64,000 nucleotides of DNA from Calothrix sp. PCC 6303 (GCF_000317435.1 NC_019751.1:2852001-2916000), one strand, 5' to 3'. Counted from the first letter of the stretch, positions 45,266-55,146 are shown. Notes: a model not told the origin generated them from the letters alone. Made by a program: numbers and translations.

Positions 45266-45598
45266 CTATCTCAATAATAATTCCCGCAAGGAATTCCACT
45301 CAGGTAGCCACATCCAAACATCTTCAACTGTTTCCTCGATTCCTTTAAGGATACTGTCACGAAACACAACTGGGGATTGAAATCCAAATCGAGAAAGTTC
45401 TTCCCGCATCCCATAAAGCAAATCTTTACCAGCAAAAAAGGTTTTATAATTCTGATTTTGAAATCGACTACCACCAGGTTTGCAAGTCGGCAGCAACCGC
45501 TCGAATTCTTCGTTGGGATTGGGTCTAGGTGAACTAAGCCTCTGTTCGTATTGTTTGATAATATTATTTAATTCTGCTTTACAGTTAACCTCTGTCAA
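45266..45598 (-). pseudogene. hypothetical protein, 5' end cut by an IS
   Basis: 110 codons (NCKAELNNIIKQYEQRL, ERLLPTCKPGGSRFQ, EDVWMWLPEWNSLRELL) without a recognised family. The frame opens with TTG exactly at the IS boundary (45601), so the native start has been removed or separated by the element. Confidence 0.45.
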
Positions 45599-45600
45599 TC

Positions 45601-46910
45601 CTGACTGCCTGACAGAACTCTGAAAAGCCTAGCAAAATCAAGGATTTTAGTAAAAAAGGTCGAGAGACATGAGATGGTAAAGTTACCAGACTTCTACCAA
45701 AAAATACCATGTCAAACTCAACCCAACTTTATAGTCAGGTATTAGGATACTTACGTCAATACAGTACCTACCGTGATTTGCGTCATTTAAAAACTCTTGC
45801 TTGGATGATTAATGGGCTGATATGTAGTGGTCAGTTAAGTTTGAGCGCATGGGAACCATATGTAGACAGTTATGCCAAACAAGCTCAAAGCTACGAGCGC
45901 AGGTGGCATAGATTCCTTGAAAATATAAGGATTAACGTTGAAAAAATATACTTGCCATTGGCATTGTTGGCACTCAAAGACTGGGAAAAACATCGATTGT
46001 ATTTGGCATTAGATACAACTATGCTTTGGAATCGTTTCTGCATGATTCACATCTCAGTGGTGTGTTGTGGGCGAGCAATCCCTTTATTGTGGAGAGTATT
46101 GGAACATAACAGTGCAACGGTTGCATTTAAGGAATACGAGGTGATGCTACGTAAAGCTAGGTGGTTACTACGCCGTGATTCCGATATTATGATACTTGCA
46201 GATAGGGGCTTTGCAAATCATGATTTCTTGAGTTGGTTGCAAAAAAGCAATTGGCATTACTGTATACGTATCCCAAGTGATACATGCTTGCATGGAGTTA
46301 GACGTTACCCAACACATGTAAAATCAATTTATCCAAATCGAGGACAAGCAGCTTTTTATCGTAACGTTGGACTGTGGCAAGATTGCCTAATTCGCTGTAA
46401 TTTGGTAGTCGCCTATCCAGAAGTGGTATCCGAGCATTGGGCAGTTGTTACAGACGAAGAGCCAGCTTTAAAAACATTGCATGAGTATGCTTTGAGGTTC
46501 TGCGTAGAGGAACTATTTCTGGACAGTAAATCAGGTGCATTTGAACTCGAAGATTCTCGCATTCGTGATGCCGAATCTTTGGAGAGATTGTATTTGATTG
46601 CCGCCTTAGCTTTACTTTACAGTACAACCCACGGCATGGCTGTACAAATTGCTGGTTTACGTACTTGTGTTGACCCCCACTGGAATCGTGGTTTAAGTTA
46701 TCTCAAGATTGGTTTGCGCTGGCTCAAAGGTGTTATTCACAAGGGACGACAATTACTCACCCCAATTCCTTTGTTATCACAAGATCCTCAACCAAGTTTT
46801 GCCTCCAATAAAGCTCGTCAAGATGACAATCTCGGAATATGCTTTTCTCGAATTTACTCCTTTAATTCCTGGGTTTGACTGCTTTTCAAACAAATCTGTC
46901 AGGCAGTCAG
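45601..46910 (+). mobile_element. IS4-like element, 1310 bp, 15-bp inverted repeats
   Basis: CTGACTGCCTGACAG (45601-45615) and CTGTCAGGCAGTCAG (46896-46910) are exact inverted repeats. I find no target-site duplication, and the two flanks belong to different genes, so rearrangement may have followed insertion. Confidence 0.85.
45709..46878 (+). CDS. IS4-like transposase
   Basis: 389 residues. LYLALDTTMLWNRFCMIHIS holds the first Asp, DIMILADRGFANHDFLSWL the second, and RFCVEELFLDSKSGAFELEDSRIRD the YREK-like Glu region. It is a DDE transposase of the IS4 type and appears complete. A G/C-poor C-terminus ends just before the right inverted repeat. Confidence 0.85.
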   Translation: MSNSTQLYSQVLGYLRQYSTYRDLRHLKTLAWMINGLICSGQLSLSAWEPYVDSYAKQAQSYERRWHRFLENIRINVEKIYLPLALLALKDWEKHRLYLALDTTMLWNRFCMIHISVVCCGRAIPLLWRVLEHNSATVAFKEYEVMLRKARWLLRRDSDIMILADRGFANHDFLSWLQKSNWHYCIRIPSDTCLHGVRRYPTHVKSIYPNRGQAAFYRNVGLWQDCLIRCNLVVAYPEVVSEHWAVVTDEEPALKTLHEYALRFCVEELFLDSKSGAFELEDSRIRDAESLERLYLIAALALLYSTTHGMAVQIAGLRTCVDPHWNRGLSYLKIGLRWLKGVIHKGRQLLTPIPLLSQDPQPSFASNKARQDDNLGICFSRIYSFNSWV

Positions 46911-47030
46911 CGGTAAGGCTGTTGTTCGCTTCCTTGAACTTCAGCTTGAATTTCTTCTCCCCGTTGGGTAACAGATAACACTGAGCCATCGCGGTAGCAT
47001 ATCTCACCTCGTTGAAATGACTTGGAGTTT
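46911..47030 (-). pseudogene. SWIM-domain protein fragment
   Basis: On the minus strand the frame reads CYRDGSVLSVTQRGEEIQAE followed by VQGSEQQPYR, like the sequence that precedes the CxCx(n)CxH zinc site of SWIM proteins. It ends at the IS boundary, and the other flank does not supply the CxC part, so it is a remnant. Confidence 0.45.
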
Positions 47031-47171
47031 GTGTTGTGACGAATTATGGATTCACTCAGATTTATGCCAGACATTTCACACCCCAAATAATTATATTGTC
47101 TAGGATAAAACGATTTGAGGATAGCTTTGATTGCTGCTCAAAAAAAAGCAATATTTACTCGTTTAGCAAAT

Positions 47172-47747
47172 TTAATGTAATTCGTAAAAAGAATCTTTTT
47201 CTAAATGTTGCATGTATTTCTCGACAAGTGTTGGAAGAGTATCTGGATATCCGATTCCTATCCAGTCGTCGATAGAACCTAAAAAACAAAATCTTTGCGC
47301 TGTAAATATTCGTTTCTGCTCATTATAGAGAATAAATCTTAGCATTGATGAGTATGAAATAGAGCGAGCGATTGTAGTTTCTATATCTACTGGGTTAGCT
47401 GTGGAAAAAGATGAATAAAGCTTTGATAGATTATTTACATTTTGGTTCGGGGTATAGACATATATCGTGTCCTTTTTTACATCTATTTTGCAGTAATGTA
47501 AGTGGGAGAATTTTTGAATTCCTTTCTCTACAGTTGCAATTTCGTCTAGGGTAATAATTTTAGGTTGGATTCTTTGTAGGAAAACCTGAGCGTTAGGATT
47601 TTCATAGACTTCAAAACCATCCGGTATTGTTTGAACCAAAGTTCCTTCGCTTTTCTGAGAAAAGAAGTATTTTGGTTTTCCAGTTTTAGTAGTACCTTGA
47701 TGGAGATAGTATTTTTGACCTTTTCTATTGATATGCTCTACAGCCAT
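47172..47747 (-). CDS. hypothetical protein
   Basis: 191 residues. It starts MAVEHINRKGQKYYLHQGTT and then KTGKPKYFFSQKSEGTLVQ, a basic region that recurs in otherwise uncharacterised bacterial proteins; the rest has FCFLGSIDDWIGIGYPDTLPTLVEKYM (in parts). No signal peptide or known catalytic motif. Divergent from the carotenoid oxygenase gene, 73 bases apart. Confidence 0.6.
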   Translation of the reverse strand: MAVEHINRKGQKYYLHQGTTKTGKPKYFFSQKSEGTLVQTIPDGFEVYENPNAQVFLQRIQPKIITLDEIATVEKGIQKFSHLHYCKIDVKKDTIYVYTPNQNVNNLSKLYSSFSTANPVDIETTIARSISYSSMLRFILYNEQKRIFTAQRFCFLGSIDDWIGIGYPDTLPTLVEKYMQHLEKDSFYELH

Positions 47748-47820
47748 TAAATTATGTCCTCTGGCTAAGTTTATATATAATCCAATAAAGTGCTAACAGT
47801 ATATTTACATATCATCACAA

Positions 47821-49218
47821 ATGGTTACAACATCAATCAATCCCTATCTTGATGGAAACTTTGCACCAGTAGACAAAGAAATCACCACTGACACTCTCAA
47901 AGTCATTGGGGAAATACCTCCCGACTTATCGGGTATGTTCGTGCGAAATGGTCCCAATCCGCAATGGACACCCATCGGACAATATCATTGGTTTGATGGG
48001 GATGGAATGTTGCATGGTGTGCGAATTAGCAACGGTAAAGCGACTTATCGCAATCGTTATGTGCAAACAAAAGGATGGAAAATTGAACGGGAAGCGGGAT
48101 TAGCTGTTTGGAGTGGGATGTTAGAACCGCCACAGCAAAATAATCCCCACGGTTTCTACAAAAATGCTGCAAATACTGCTTTAATTTGGCACGCTGGTCA
48201 ATTTTTGGCGCTGTGGGAAGGTGGTGCGCCTCACCACATTCAGATTCCCAATTTAGATACAATTGGTGAATATACTTATAATAGTCAGCTAAAATCAGCT
48301 TTTACAGCACATCCCAAGGTAGACCCGGTAACGGGTGAGATGATGTTTTTTGGCTACTCCTTTGCACCGCCATATTTGCAATATAGTGTAGTTTCTGCGT
48401 CGGGGGAATTATTGCGAACAGTACCGATTGATTTACCGATGGGAGTGATTATGCATGATTTCGCCATCACCGAAAATTATACAATTTTTATGGATTTGCC
48501 CTTGACTCTTAGCCCCCAACGGGCGCAAAAGGGAGAACCAATGATGATGTTTGAGCGCGATCGCTCCAGTCGTTTTGGTATTGTCCCACGTCATGGCGAT
48601 AACAGTAATATTCGCTGGTTTGAAAGTCCTGCTTGTTATGTCTTCCATACCCTCAATGCCTACGAAGAAGGTGATGAAGTAGTGCTAATTGGCTGTAGGA
48701 TGAGTTCTACTAACGTTTTAAGTACTAAAGATACACAATCTGACCCAGATGGAGATATTCCCCGCTTACATCAATGGCGTTTTCATCTCATCACAGGGGA
48801 AGTACGCGAACAAATGTTAGATGATGTACCTGCGGAATTCCCTCGTGTAAATGAAAATTTCTTAGGAAGACAAACCCGATATGGTTACGTGGGCAAAATT
48901 GCACAGGGTTCCATGCCTTTGTTCGATGGTTTAATTAAATATGACCATGATAATGGCAAGTCTCAAACCCACGAATTTGGGCAAGGACGTTATGGTGGTG
49001 AAGCTGTTTTTGTACCTTTTCCCAATGCGACATCAGAAGATGAAGGTTGGCTGATCACTTTTGTTTACGATAGCAAAGAAGATACATCTGAACTCGTGAT
49101 AGTTAATGCTCAAGATATCAATGCCGAACCTGTAGCGCGGGTTTTAATTCCCCAACGTGTCCCTTACGGTTTTCATGGAGCTTGGGTTTCTGAAGAACAG
49201 TTGAGTGCTTCTGTGTAA
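47821..49218 (+). CDS. carotenoid oxygenase (apocarotenoid/carotenoid cleavage dioxygenase)
   Basis: 465 residues, the usual length for the RPE65/CCD family. SGMFVRNGPNPQW with WFDGDGMLHGV at the start, and the four iron ligands probably in FTAHPKVDP, GVIMHDFAIT, YVFHTLNAYEEGD and VPYGFHGAWV. It uses O2 to cleave a carotenoid or apocarotenoid. No signal peptide is seen. Substrate specificity cannot be read from sequence. Alone on its strand in an otherwise minus-strand region. Confidence 0.92.
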   Translation: MVTTSINPYLDGNFAPVDKEITTDTLKVIGEIPPDLSGMFVRNGPNPQWTPIGQYHWFDGDGMLHGVRISNGKATYRNRYVQTKGWKIEREAGLAVWSGMLEPPQQNNPHGFYKNAANTALIWHAGQFLALWEGGAPHHIQIPNLDTIGEYTYNSQLKSAFTAHPKVDPVTGEMMFFGYSFAPPYLQYSVVSASGELLRTVPIDLPMGVIMHDFAITENYTIFMDLPLTLSPQRAQKGEPMMMFERDRSSRFGIVPRHGDNSNIRWFESPACYVFHTLNAYEEGDEVVLIGCRMSSTNVLSTKDTQSDPDGDIPRLHQWRFHLITGEVREQMLDDVPAEFPRVNENFLGRQTRYGYVGKIAQGSMPLFDGLIKYDHDNGKSQTHEFGQGRYGGEAVFVPFPNATSEDEGWLITFVYDSKEDTSELVIVNAQDINAEPVARVLIPQRVPYGFHGAWVSEEQLSASV

Positions 49219-49328
49219 ATTGTGTAAATAAATATCGCAATTTTGTTCCCATGCAGAGTCTTGGAGGAAGTAGATTGAATCTCAGTTAAAGTATCATTTT
49301 TATCTTCCTCCTCGAAAAGTTCCACCAA

Positions 49329-50369
49329 TTACTTTCTCCAAACTGTCGATGAGATAATTTTAGCTTCCACATCATCTAAATAAAAATCATAAACAGGTTC
49401 TCCAGATAATTCACAACGAAGCGGCTCAATAATTTTACTAAACGGATTCCAAACTACCGTTACAGTTCGTCTTGCCTTCTTTCTTTGCAACTCACACTGA
49501 ATATGTACCGTAGGTAAATTGATAATCATTGCACTGTGCAAGGAAGCTTCGACACTCATTGCATAACGTTCTTGGATATCTAATAATTTTCTTTCTAACT
49601 CTCTATTAGTCGCTTCAATTCTGGCTAATTCCTTATCTTTTTCATCATCACTCAAATGTTTTAACTCAATCTTGTGGCGAATTTCTGAGCTAATAGTATT
49701 ATAATAATCCTTCAATCTTTCTTCATCCCTAGCTCTAGCTCTAATTAGTTTAGCCTGCCAATTCTCTAAAGATTTTCCAATCAATATTTTACTTTGATGC
49801 TCAATTAACATCAACAACTCATTAAAAGGTATAGATAATAGACTTTCTTGATGCTCCACATCAATTCTGTCAGACTCCCAAAACAAAGCATCCCCAATTT
49901 CTACTGGTGTTACTCCTGTTAGTTCATTGATCATAAACGAAACTAAACCAATCCTTTTTTCCTCGGCATTCGCCGTGTAAGCCACATTACACAGGATATA
50001 GCGAGTGATTTCTGGTTTCGCATCTATAAAACGCATTAAACCATTTTGAACTACGAATCTCTCTGCTATACTCTTTTCAAATCCCGTAGTTTTTAAATAA
50101 CCATCAAATTTAATCCCCAAGGTACTAATCAGTCCTTTAGTAGCTAAAAGCTCAGATAACTTATTTAAGACTTCTGAATGATAGGTAACGAAAACGCTTT
50201 GAGGGACATCTGCAATAGTTGCAAAAGTAACTTCCTCGGAAAGGGAAAGTAGGGATGCGATATTTTTTGTTAATAATGCATTTAAAATGTGTTCACCAGC
50301 AGGTTCTGCAATTGAGTCATGTAGAGAAATAATTTTTTCTAATGTAGCAATAATTGGATCTGAAATCAT
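49329..50369 (-). CDS. hypothetical coiled-coil partner of the SNF2 helicase
   Basis: 346 residues, family not recognised. The N-terminal ~200 residues are helical; a charged coiled coil lies at about 215-275 (ELKHLSDDEKDKELARIEATNRELERKLLDIQ, in parts); the C-terminus is IQCELQRKKARRTVTVVWNP and LRCELSGEPVYDFYLDD, a beta-rich end like the zinc-less remnant of a ribbon. It follows the helicase gene on the same strand with a 131-base spacer, so they are likely one unit acting on nucleic acid. No nuclease motif is seen. Confidence 0.6.
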   Translation of the reverse strand: MISDPIIATLEKIISLHDSIAEPAGEHILNALLTKNIASLLSLSEEVTFATIADVPQSVFVTYHSEVLNKLSELLATKGLISTLGIKFDGYLKTTGFEKSIAERFVVQNGLMRFIDAKPEITRYILCNVAYTANAEEKRIGLVSFMINELTGVTPVEIGDALFWESDRIDVEHQESLLSIPFNELLMLIEHQSKILIGKSLENWQAKLIRARARDEERLKDYYNTISSEIRHKIELKHLSDDEKDKELARIEATNRELERKLLDIQERYAMSVEASLHSAMIINLPTVHIQCELQRKKARRTVTVVWNPFSKIIEPLRCELSGEPVYDFYLDDVEAKIISSTVWRK

Positions 50370-50394
50370 AAGTAGGTTGACGTTGAAAATTGTA

Positions 50395-50435
50395 ATTAGG
50401 AGAAGGCAGTAGGCAGTGGGCAGTAGGCAGTAGGA
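50395..50435. repeat. GGCAGTA short tandem repeats
   Basis: GGCAGTAGGCAGTGGGCAGT and further GGCAGTA units lie between the helicase and its partner gene, a heptamer STRR typical of Nostocales. Confidence 0.7.
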
Positions 50436-50500
50436 ATAAGGGTTTAAAGTTTACATTCTGTTTATTTCTGCCGACTTACTTGTCTAATTAAATCAATTGA

Positions 50501-52210
50501 TTAAGCTTCAAAATCTTCGCCAAAAATCTGTTCATCCAGTTCTTGAACCTGCTGATATTGGTTTTTGGCGTTCAATAAATTATCTGCCAATTGCTCAAAT
50601 GCTGTATCTAATTCTGGTTTGACTTGATGCTTCAGCCAGATATCCATGACAATTTCACTAAAGTCAAATTCATCATCCACATTCCCCAAAATGGTTTCAA
50701 TCTCTCCCACTACCAGTTCAAACATATTAATTTTATCGTGCAATATCCGCAGAATATATTCTTCGATACTGCCTTTGAGACAAAAGTTAAAAATAAAAAC
50801 ATCCTGGGTTTGTCCGATGCGATGAATACGTCCAATACGCTGCTCTATTTTCATCGGGTTCCAGGGTAGGTCATAATTAACAATCGCATTGGCAAATTGG
50901 ATGTTACGTCCCTCTCCCCCTGTTTCCGATGCTAAGAGTACAGAAACATCATCCCGAAATGCCGCTATAGCCTCATCTTTTTGTTTTAGGGACATCCCAC
51001 CAGTAAATTCTGCAAAGGGGATATGTGCAGCTTGTAGGGTTTGGGCTAAATAGGTACTGGTTGCTTTATGGGTTGTAAAGACTAAGGTTTTTTGGGAAGA
51101 TTTAGAGAGCATTTCTACCAAGGCTTTTGATTTTTCCACCTGCTTAACTTGGGATGCTCGTTTTGCTAAGGACTTTAATTCTTCATCAGGTAAGCGTTTG
51201 CTTAGTTGTTTGAGGGAGTCAGCCAAAGCACCAGGGGATGAACCAGCACGCATCAGCAAATTGGTTCGGGAAAGTCTATCTAATTTGTCTGCTGCAACAC
51301 GTAGGTACTCACTCAAGTCCTGGTAAAGTTTCTCCTCACCTGCTGCTGGGGTAACGGTAATTGTGGTGGCAAAGCGTTTGGGCAGTTTGACATCTACTAA
51401 AGCGCGGGTATTACGTACCATGACTTCCCGCATTAGGGAGCGTAATTTTTCGGGATTTTTCGGGACTCGTCCATTTTTGGAATCGACGTATTCTTTTTTA
51501 AAAGCGGCTTCTGTTTGTAGTAGTCCTGGTTTGAGGAGGGTTAGGAGATTAAACAGTTCCACAAGGGAGTTCTGTACTGGTGTCGCGGTGAGCATGAGGA
51601 TAAACCGCTTATTGAGGGCGTTGACGAGTTTCCAGTTGAGGGTGCTACGATTTTTCAGGTGGTGTGCCTCATCAACTATTACTAAGTCCCAAGTGCGATT
51701 GGTGACGTGGGGATAATGTTTGGCAGATTTAGCTGTGTTTAATGAAGCGACAATTCGGGGATTATCTGTCCAAAATTCTTCTATTGGTTGTTGGGGGTCA
51801 CGGTTATCTGTGGTGATGGTGGCGATGTTAAATTTGTCACTTAATTCTGATTGCCACTGGGAAACTAGGGATGCGGGAGTTAGGACTAATAGGGACTGTA
51901 CCATACCCCTAGCTAGGTATTCGGCGATGATGAGTCCAGCTTCAATGGTTTTGCCCAATCCGACTTCATCGGCTAGTAATGCACGTCCACCTAGTTGTCT
52001 GAGGACTTTTCGGGCTGTTTCAATTTGATACCAGTATTTGTCGATGGCAGTTAGTGTGGGTAGGCAAATTAGTTGATCATAGTCTGCCATGACTGAGAGG
52101 TTGAATAGGTCTAATCGTGCTTCGTAGAAGTTGATTGGGTGGTATAAACCAGCTTTCAGGGCTTCACTGGCGGTGGAAGAGTTGAATTTGAATGTATAGT
52201 TTGTTTCCAT
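50501..52210 (-). CDS. SNF2/RapA-like helicase-translocase
   Basis: 569 residues. Motif I ADEVGLGKTIEAG at about 76-88, motif II VIVDEAHHLKN at about 175, motif III LTATP, motif V GEGRNIQFANAIVNYDLPWNP and motif VI QRIGRIHRIGQ at about 453. It is shorter than RapA (about 970) and lacks its N-terminal domains, so it is a minimal two-lobe SNF2 motor that translocates on double-stranded DNA. Such motors occur in DISARM and other defence sets, but no methylase or PLD nuclease is seen next to it here. Upstream of a coiled-coil partner. Confidence 0.87.
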   Translation of the reverse strand: METNYTFKFNSSTASEALKAGLYHPINFYEARLDLFNLSVMADYDQLICLPTLTAIDKYWYQIETARKVLRQLGGRALLADEVGLGKTIEAGLIIAEYLARGMVQSLLVLTPASLVSQWQSELSDKFNIATITTDNRDPQQPIEEFWTDNPRIVASLNTAKSAKHYPHVTNRTWDLVIVDEAHHLKNRSTLNWKLVNALNKRFILMLTATPVQNSLVELFNLLTLLKPGLLQTEAAFKKEYVDSKNGRVPKNPEKLRSLMREVMVRNTRALVDVKLPKRFATTITVTPAAGEEKLYQDLSEYLRVAADKLDRLSRTNLLMRAGSSPGALADSLKQLSKRLPDEELKSLAKRASQVKQVEKSKALVEMLSKSSQKTLVFTTHKATSTYLAQTLQAAHIPFAEFTGGMSLKQKDEAIAAFRDDVSVLLASETGGEGRNIQFANAIVNYDLPWNPMKIEQRIGRIHRIGQTQDVFIFNFCLKGSIEEYILRILHDKINMFELVVGEIETILGNVDDEFDFSEIVMDIWLKHQVKPELDTAFEQLADNLLNAKNQYQQVQELDEQIFGEDFEA

Positions 52211-52410
52211 GATGCACTCCTACAAGCTACTTTGGCTATCTGACAGTTTCAGCAGATGAAATTGCCGAGTGTTTCAGTAATTAATAGTTTGACATGCTTT
52301 GTTGACGCTGTTGGTGTTTAACTGCGATGTCTTCTCAACGGCAAGCGCAGCGATCGCAATATATAACTATTCGTGTATCCCAATCAAAGTGCCAGGGCTT
52401 TTCAATCGCT

Positions 52411-52902
52411 CTAAGCCGATATTTCTAAATGCTTGACTTGCTGCTCGATATCACGAGCGTAGATTTGTTGTTGTAGCAAAAACTCCACTAAACCATTTAT
52501 TCCCCCTTGGTTATAAACAGCAGCGTAACCCTTGATTTTTCTATTTTTACAGAAATCTCGCAGTTGACGCACACCCAAAGCTTTGAGGCTTTCACTTTCT
52601 CTATCAATATCAAACAGCGCAGTTTTGCTTTGTTTCTGATCAATTGTTGCTGCCATATTAGCAAGCAACTTATCAATGTTTGATTCATCTGCTGGATTGA
52701 GAATATCTTCATCAATCTGAGTTTTGATGACACCAGAGGTAAATTCTTCATCTACCATTGGCAAATTGTCATCAACCAAGAAAATCTCACACATCAACCA
52801 AAAGATGACCAGAAACAAAACAATCGGAAACAAGATATTATTGAGTAATTGAGTGGTAGTAGAAATTTCAAAAGCCGAACAATCAAACAAAAATTCAAAC
52901 AT
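52411..52902 (-). CDS. membrane-anchored hypothetical protein with SAP/Rho-N-like C-terminal part
   Basis: 163 residues. One transmembrane helix at about 20-42 (LLNNILFPIVLFLVIFWLM). The C-terminal region ESLKALGVRQLRDFCKNRKIKGYAAVYNQGG has the L-x-x-L-(8)-IKGY pattern of SAP or Rho-N-like helix-extended-loop-helix motifs that bind DNA or RNA. The family is not known to me. It belongs to the minus-strand set. Confidence 0.55.
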   Translation of the reverse strand: MFEFLFDCSAFEISTTTQLLNNILFPIVLFLVIFWLMCEIFLVDDNLPMVDEEFTSGVIKTQIDEDILNPADESNIDKLLANMAATIDQKQSKTALFDIDRESESLKALGVRQLRDFCKNRKIKGYAAVYNQGGINGLVEFLLQQQIYARDIEQQVKHLEISA

Positions 52903-53134
52903 TGTAGTTCCTCCAGATAATTATTGGGTGATTTGTAGATATCACCCAGTAGCGGGGAGATACCTCCCCGTACTGAATGCATCAGACAAATCATCCCGAC
53001 AATCCTGAAGTCAAGAGAGTCTTACTACCATAAAGGTAGTAGTAAGACTAAATTTTCGAGATTTTGCAGTAGTTTCAAAGAGATAAATTAAGTTAGCAGT
53101 AAACCGAATCCTTGGTATTTCGATAAATTGAGAG
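52903..53134. repeat. spacer with three consecutive hairpins
   Basis: From left to right: GGGTGAT...ATCACCC (52927-52949); CAGTAGCGGGGAG pairing with CTCCCCGTACTG (52947-52975); AGTCTTACTACC pairing with GGTAGTAGTAAGACT (53019-53050). This exceeds chance expectation and may be an RNA structure or DNA processing site between two minus-strand genes. Confidence 0.5.
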
Positions 53135-54451
53135 TTAGAGCCTCACCCTAGCTTGATTAACTTTCAGCCATTCAATAAAAGTCACAAGATTGTAATTATA
53201 TTTGAGTGATTGCGGCACAATTGATTCATAAGGATACAAAGGAATACCATCAAAACGAAAACGGTATTGTCGTTCAATATGTATATTGAGTTTCGGGCAA
53301 TAATTAACCCTGACATTAATACCAGAATCGCTAATCTCGACGGTAGCAATACCCCGCAATTGTTGAGCAAATTCATCAACTTTTAATGAATAATCAAATT
53401 CAATTACAGTCCGGACTGAAAAATATTGAATGTAATCAAGTAATCTAGCATATTCATCCAATTCTAGAAGTTTATCAGAATCATTAAGTAGAACACCAGA
53501 CCACGAAAACTGAAATCTACGATTGGTATGATCATCCCAAAGCGTTAAAGTCCCATCATCGTTTTTAAGTAAACTAACCTGATTTGGCTGAATACTACAA
53601 TTTAACTGGGAAATAACTTCTTCACGCTCAAATGGAAAATAAACCCTTTGACGACGTTGATTTGATTGCCAATCGGGACAATTATCATCTTGTTCCCATC
53701 CATAAGGATGCATACCGCAAACAATTTTATTTGCACCATGAAAATTGCGACATCCTACACATGTTTCTAAATTAAAACTAGAAAACTCCTCACAACTAGA
53801 TTTAAACTCTAATTGAGGACGATAGAAATCAACAAATTCACGAATTGCATGATTAGGATTTGGGTTTTGGCATGAAAAAGCTTTACCAATTAGCTTCTCC
53901 TCATCATAACCAAGATCAAATAATTCCATCAAGCTATCTTGAGAATCAGAATCTAACAAATCGTAAACAACAAACTTTCGTGATGATTCATCTTCAACTC
54001 TGCCAACAATCAACTTATTGTCGAGGTGACGACAACCTAGAATTCGCATTATCTGATAGAGATATAACGAATCAGTATTATTCTGAGTTGGGATACTCTC
54101 ACTCGACTCAAATACCACAGAATTAGTATAACTAGAAGTTACAGATTCCTCCCCATCAACCGCACCTGAAATCGAAGCAATACAAGCAGCAGCTACAGTT
54201 GCAGATACAAATCCAACACTTCCTAGTAATGTAAAACCCATTCCCAGTTGTAAGGTTTGTTGAATGCGTTTCTCTGGTACGGTTTTAACTCCAGCTTTAT
54301 TAAGACAAAGCAAACCAGCACTTCCGAAAACTGTTATAGCACCAACCACAATTGTAGCTAAAGAAGAAAATCCCACTGCTACATTAATTGTTCCAAATGC
54401 TTGACTACAAAATCTCTTAAACATAGTATCCCTCTCTAATACGGGTAACAA
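53135..54451 (-). CDS. hypothetical membrane protein with Cys-rich cyanobacterial motif
   Basis: 438 residues. Two hydrophobic helices near the N-terminus (LATIVVGAITVFGSAGLLCL and LGSVGFVSATVAAACIASIS). At about 230 a CVGCRNFHGANKIVCGMHPYG segment ends in NCPDWQSN: four Cys/His in the CxxCxxFHG-C-H-P-C pattern seen in uncharacterised cyanobacterial proteins, likely a small zinc site. The rest is beta-rich without a known domain. Possibly part of the element's membrane apparatus together with the M23 and lysozyme-like genes. Confidence 0.55.
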   Translation of the reverse strand: MLPVLERDTMFKRFCSQAFGTINVAVGFSSLATIVVGAITVFGSAGLLCLNKAGVKTVPEKRIQQTLQLGMGFTLLGSVGFVSATVAAACIASISGAVDGEESVTSSYTNSVVFESSESIPTQNNTDSLYLYQIMRILGCRHLDNKLIVGRVEDESSRKFVVYDLLDSDSQDSLMELFDLGYDEEKLIGKAFSCQNPNPNHAIREFVDFYRPQLEFKSSCEEFSSFNLETCVGCRNFHGANKIVCGMHPYGWEQDDNCPDWQSNQRRQRVYFPFEREEVISQLNCSIQPNQVSLLKNDDGTLTLWDDHTNRRFQFSWSGVLLNDSDKLLELDEYARLLDYIQYFSVRTVIEFDYSLKVDEFAQQLRGIATVEISDSGINVRVNYCPKLNIHIERQYRFRFDGIPLYPYESIVPQSLKYNYNLVTFIEWLKVNQARVRL

Positions 54452-54705
54452 AAGCAGAAATTACTCTTGCCCCAGCAGCTTCAAATTGGGATTTGAGGAT
54501 AATAATTAACCTACACCTTACTTGATTCTGTTGCAGAATTTAATGAATTCTGTGTGAATATTTTCAGTATCGGTAATCATTTATCCCCAATGGTGATAGT
54601 AAGAGTTGAACTTACTTTATTGCTACTGCAATAATCCACCCATAGAAATATCACCCATTAAATAAACTCTAAGTATTAGTTGTTGTTTTTAAACATATAT
54701 TAAAA
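54452..54705. other. spacer between minus-strand genes
   Basis: 254 bases, no gene. CAGAATT-TAATG-AATTCTG (54534-54552) is a short inverted repeat; nothing else that I can support. Confidence 0.3.
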
Positions 54706-55146
54706 TCAAAACTGTCTCTTATTATTATTCATATCTTTAATTCCTAATTGAGTAAATTTATAAAAGTTCTCTAACAAGAAATCTGGAGCAGAAGACAACC
54801 TTAATATCACTCCATCACTTTTAGCTCGATAGTAATAGTGAGGCACAGGAGATTGAATTATGATAAGATTGTCATTACGAATAATTCCAGCATCAACCAA
54901 ACCATCTAAAATATATTTACTAGCTGCGGAGACATTATCACTATCACGGGCAAAGGTTTTTAAATGCCAGTGATATTCAATCCACACCTTATCATTAAAA
55001 CTAAAATCAACTTTTTGAGTTAAATTAGCAACTTTATTAGTCCAAGTTTTCTTGACAGCAGCACTTGCTCTCCAATCCGAACGTGCTAAATCAATTTGCT
55101 CATTTAAAGCTGGTGGAAGCATGTTGAATCTAAGTTCAAGTATCAT
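54706..55146 (-). CDS. RusA-like Holliday-junction resolvase
   Basis: 146 residues. The RusA core is ARDSDNVSAASKYILDGLVDAGIIRNDN (in parts): Asp residues in D-x-DN and a later ND, with Lys following, the known metal-binding pattern. PPALNEQI at the start fits the family's P-P-x-x-N motif. Its start overlaps the end of the FtsK-like gene by 11 bases. It is common in phages and integrative elements, where it resolves replication or recombination junctions. Confidence 0.75.
   Translation of the reverse strand: MILELRFNMLPPALNEQIDLARSDWRASAAVKKTWTNKVANLTQKVDFSFNDKVWIEYHWHLKTFARDSDNVSAASKYILDGLVDAGIIRNDNLIIIQSPVPHYYYRAKSDGVILRLSSAPDFLLENFYKFTQLGIKDMNNNKRQF

Noticed and set aside
45163-45348. 61-codon plus-strand frame
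   Set aside because: It overlaps the minus-strand hypothetical gene and has no recognisable feature.
49329-52210. A DISARM or Pgl/BREX defence system
   Set aside because: Only an SNF2 motor and an unknown partner are present; no methyltransferase, PLD nuclease or alkaline phosphatase-type gene is found nearby.
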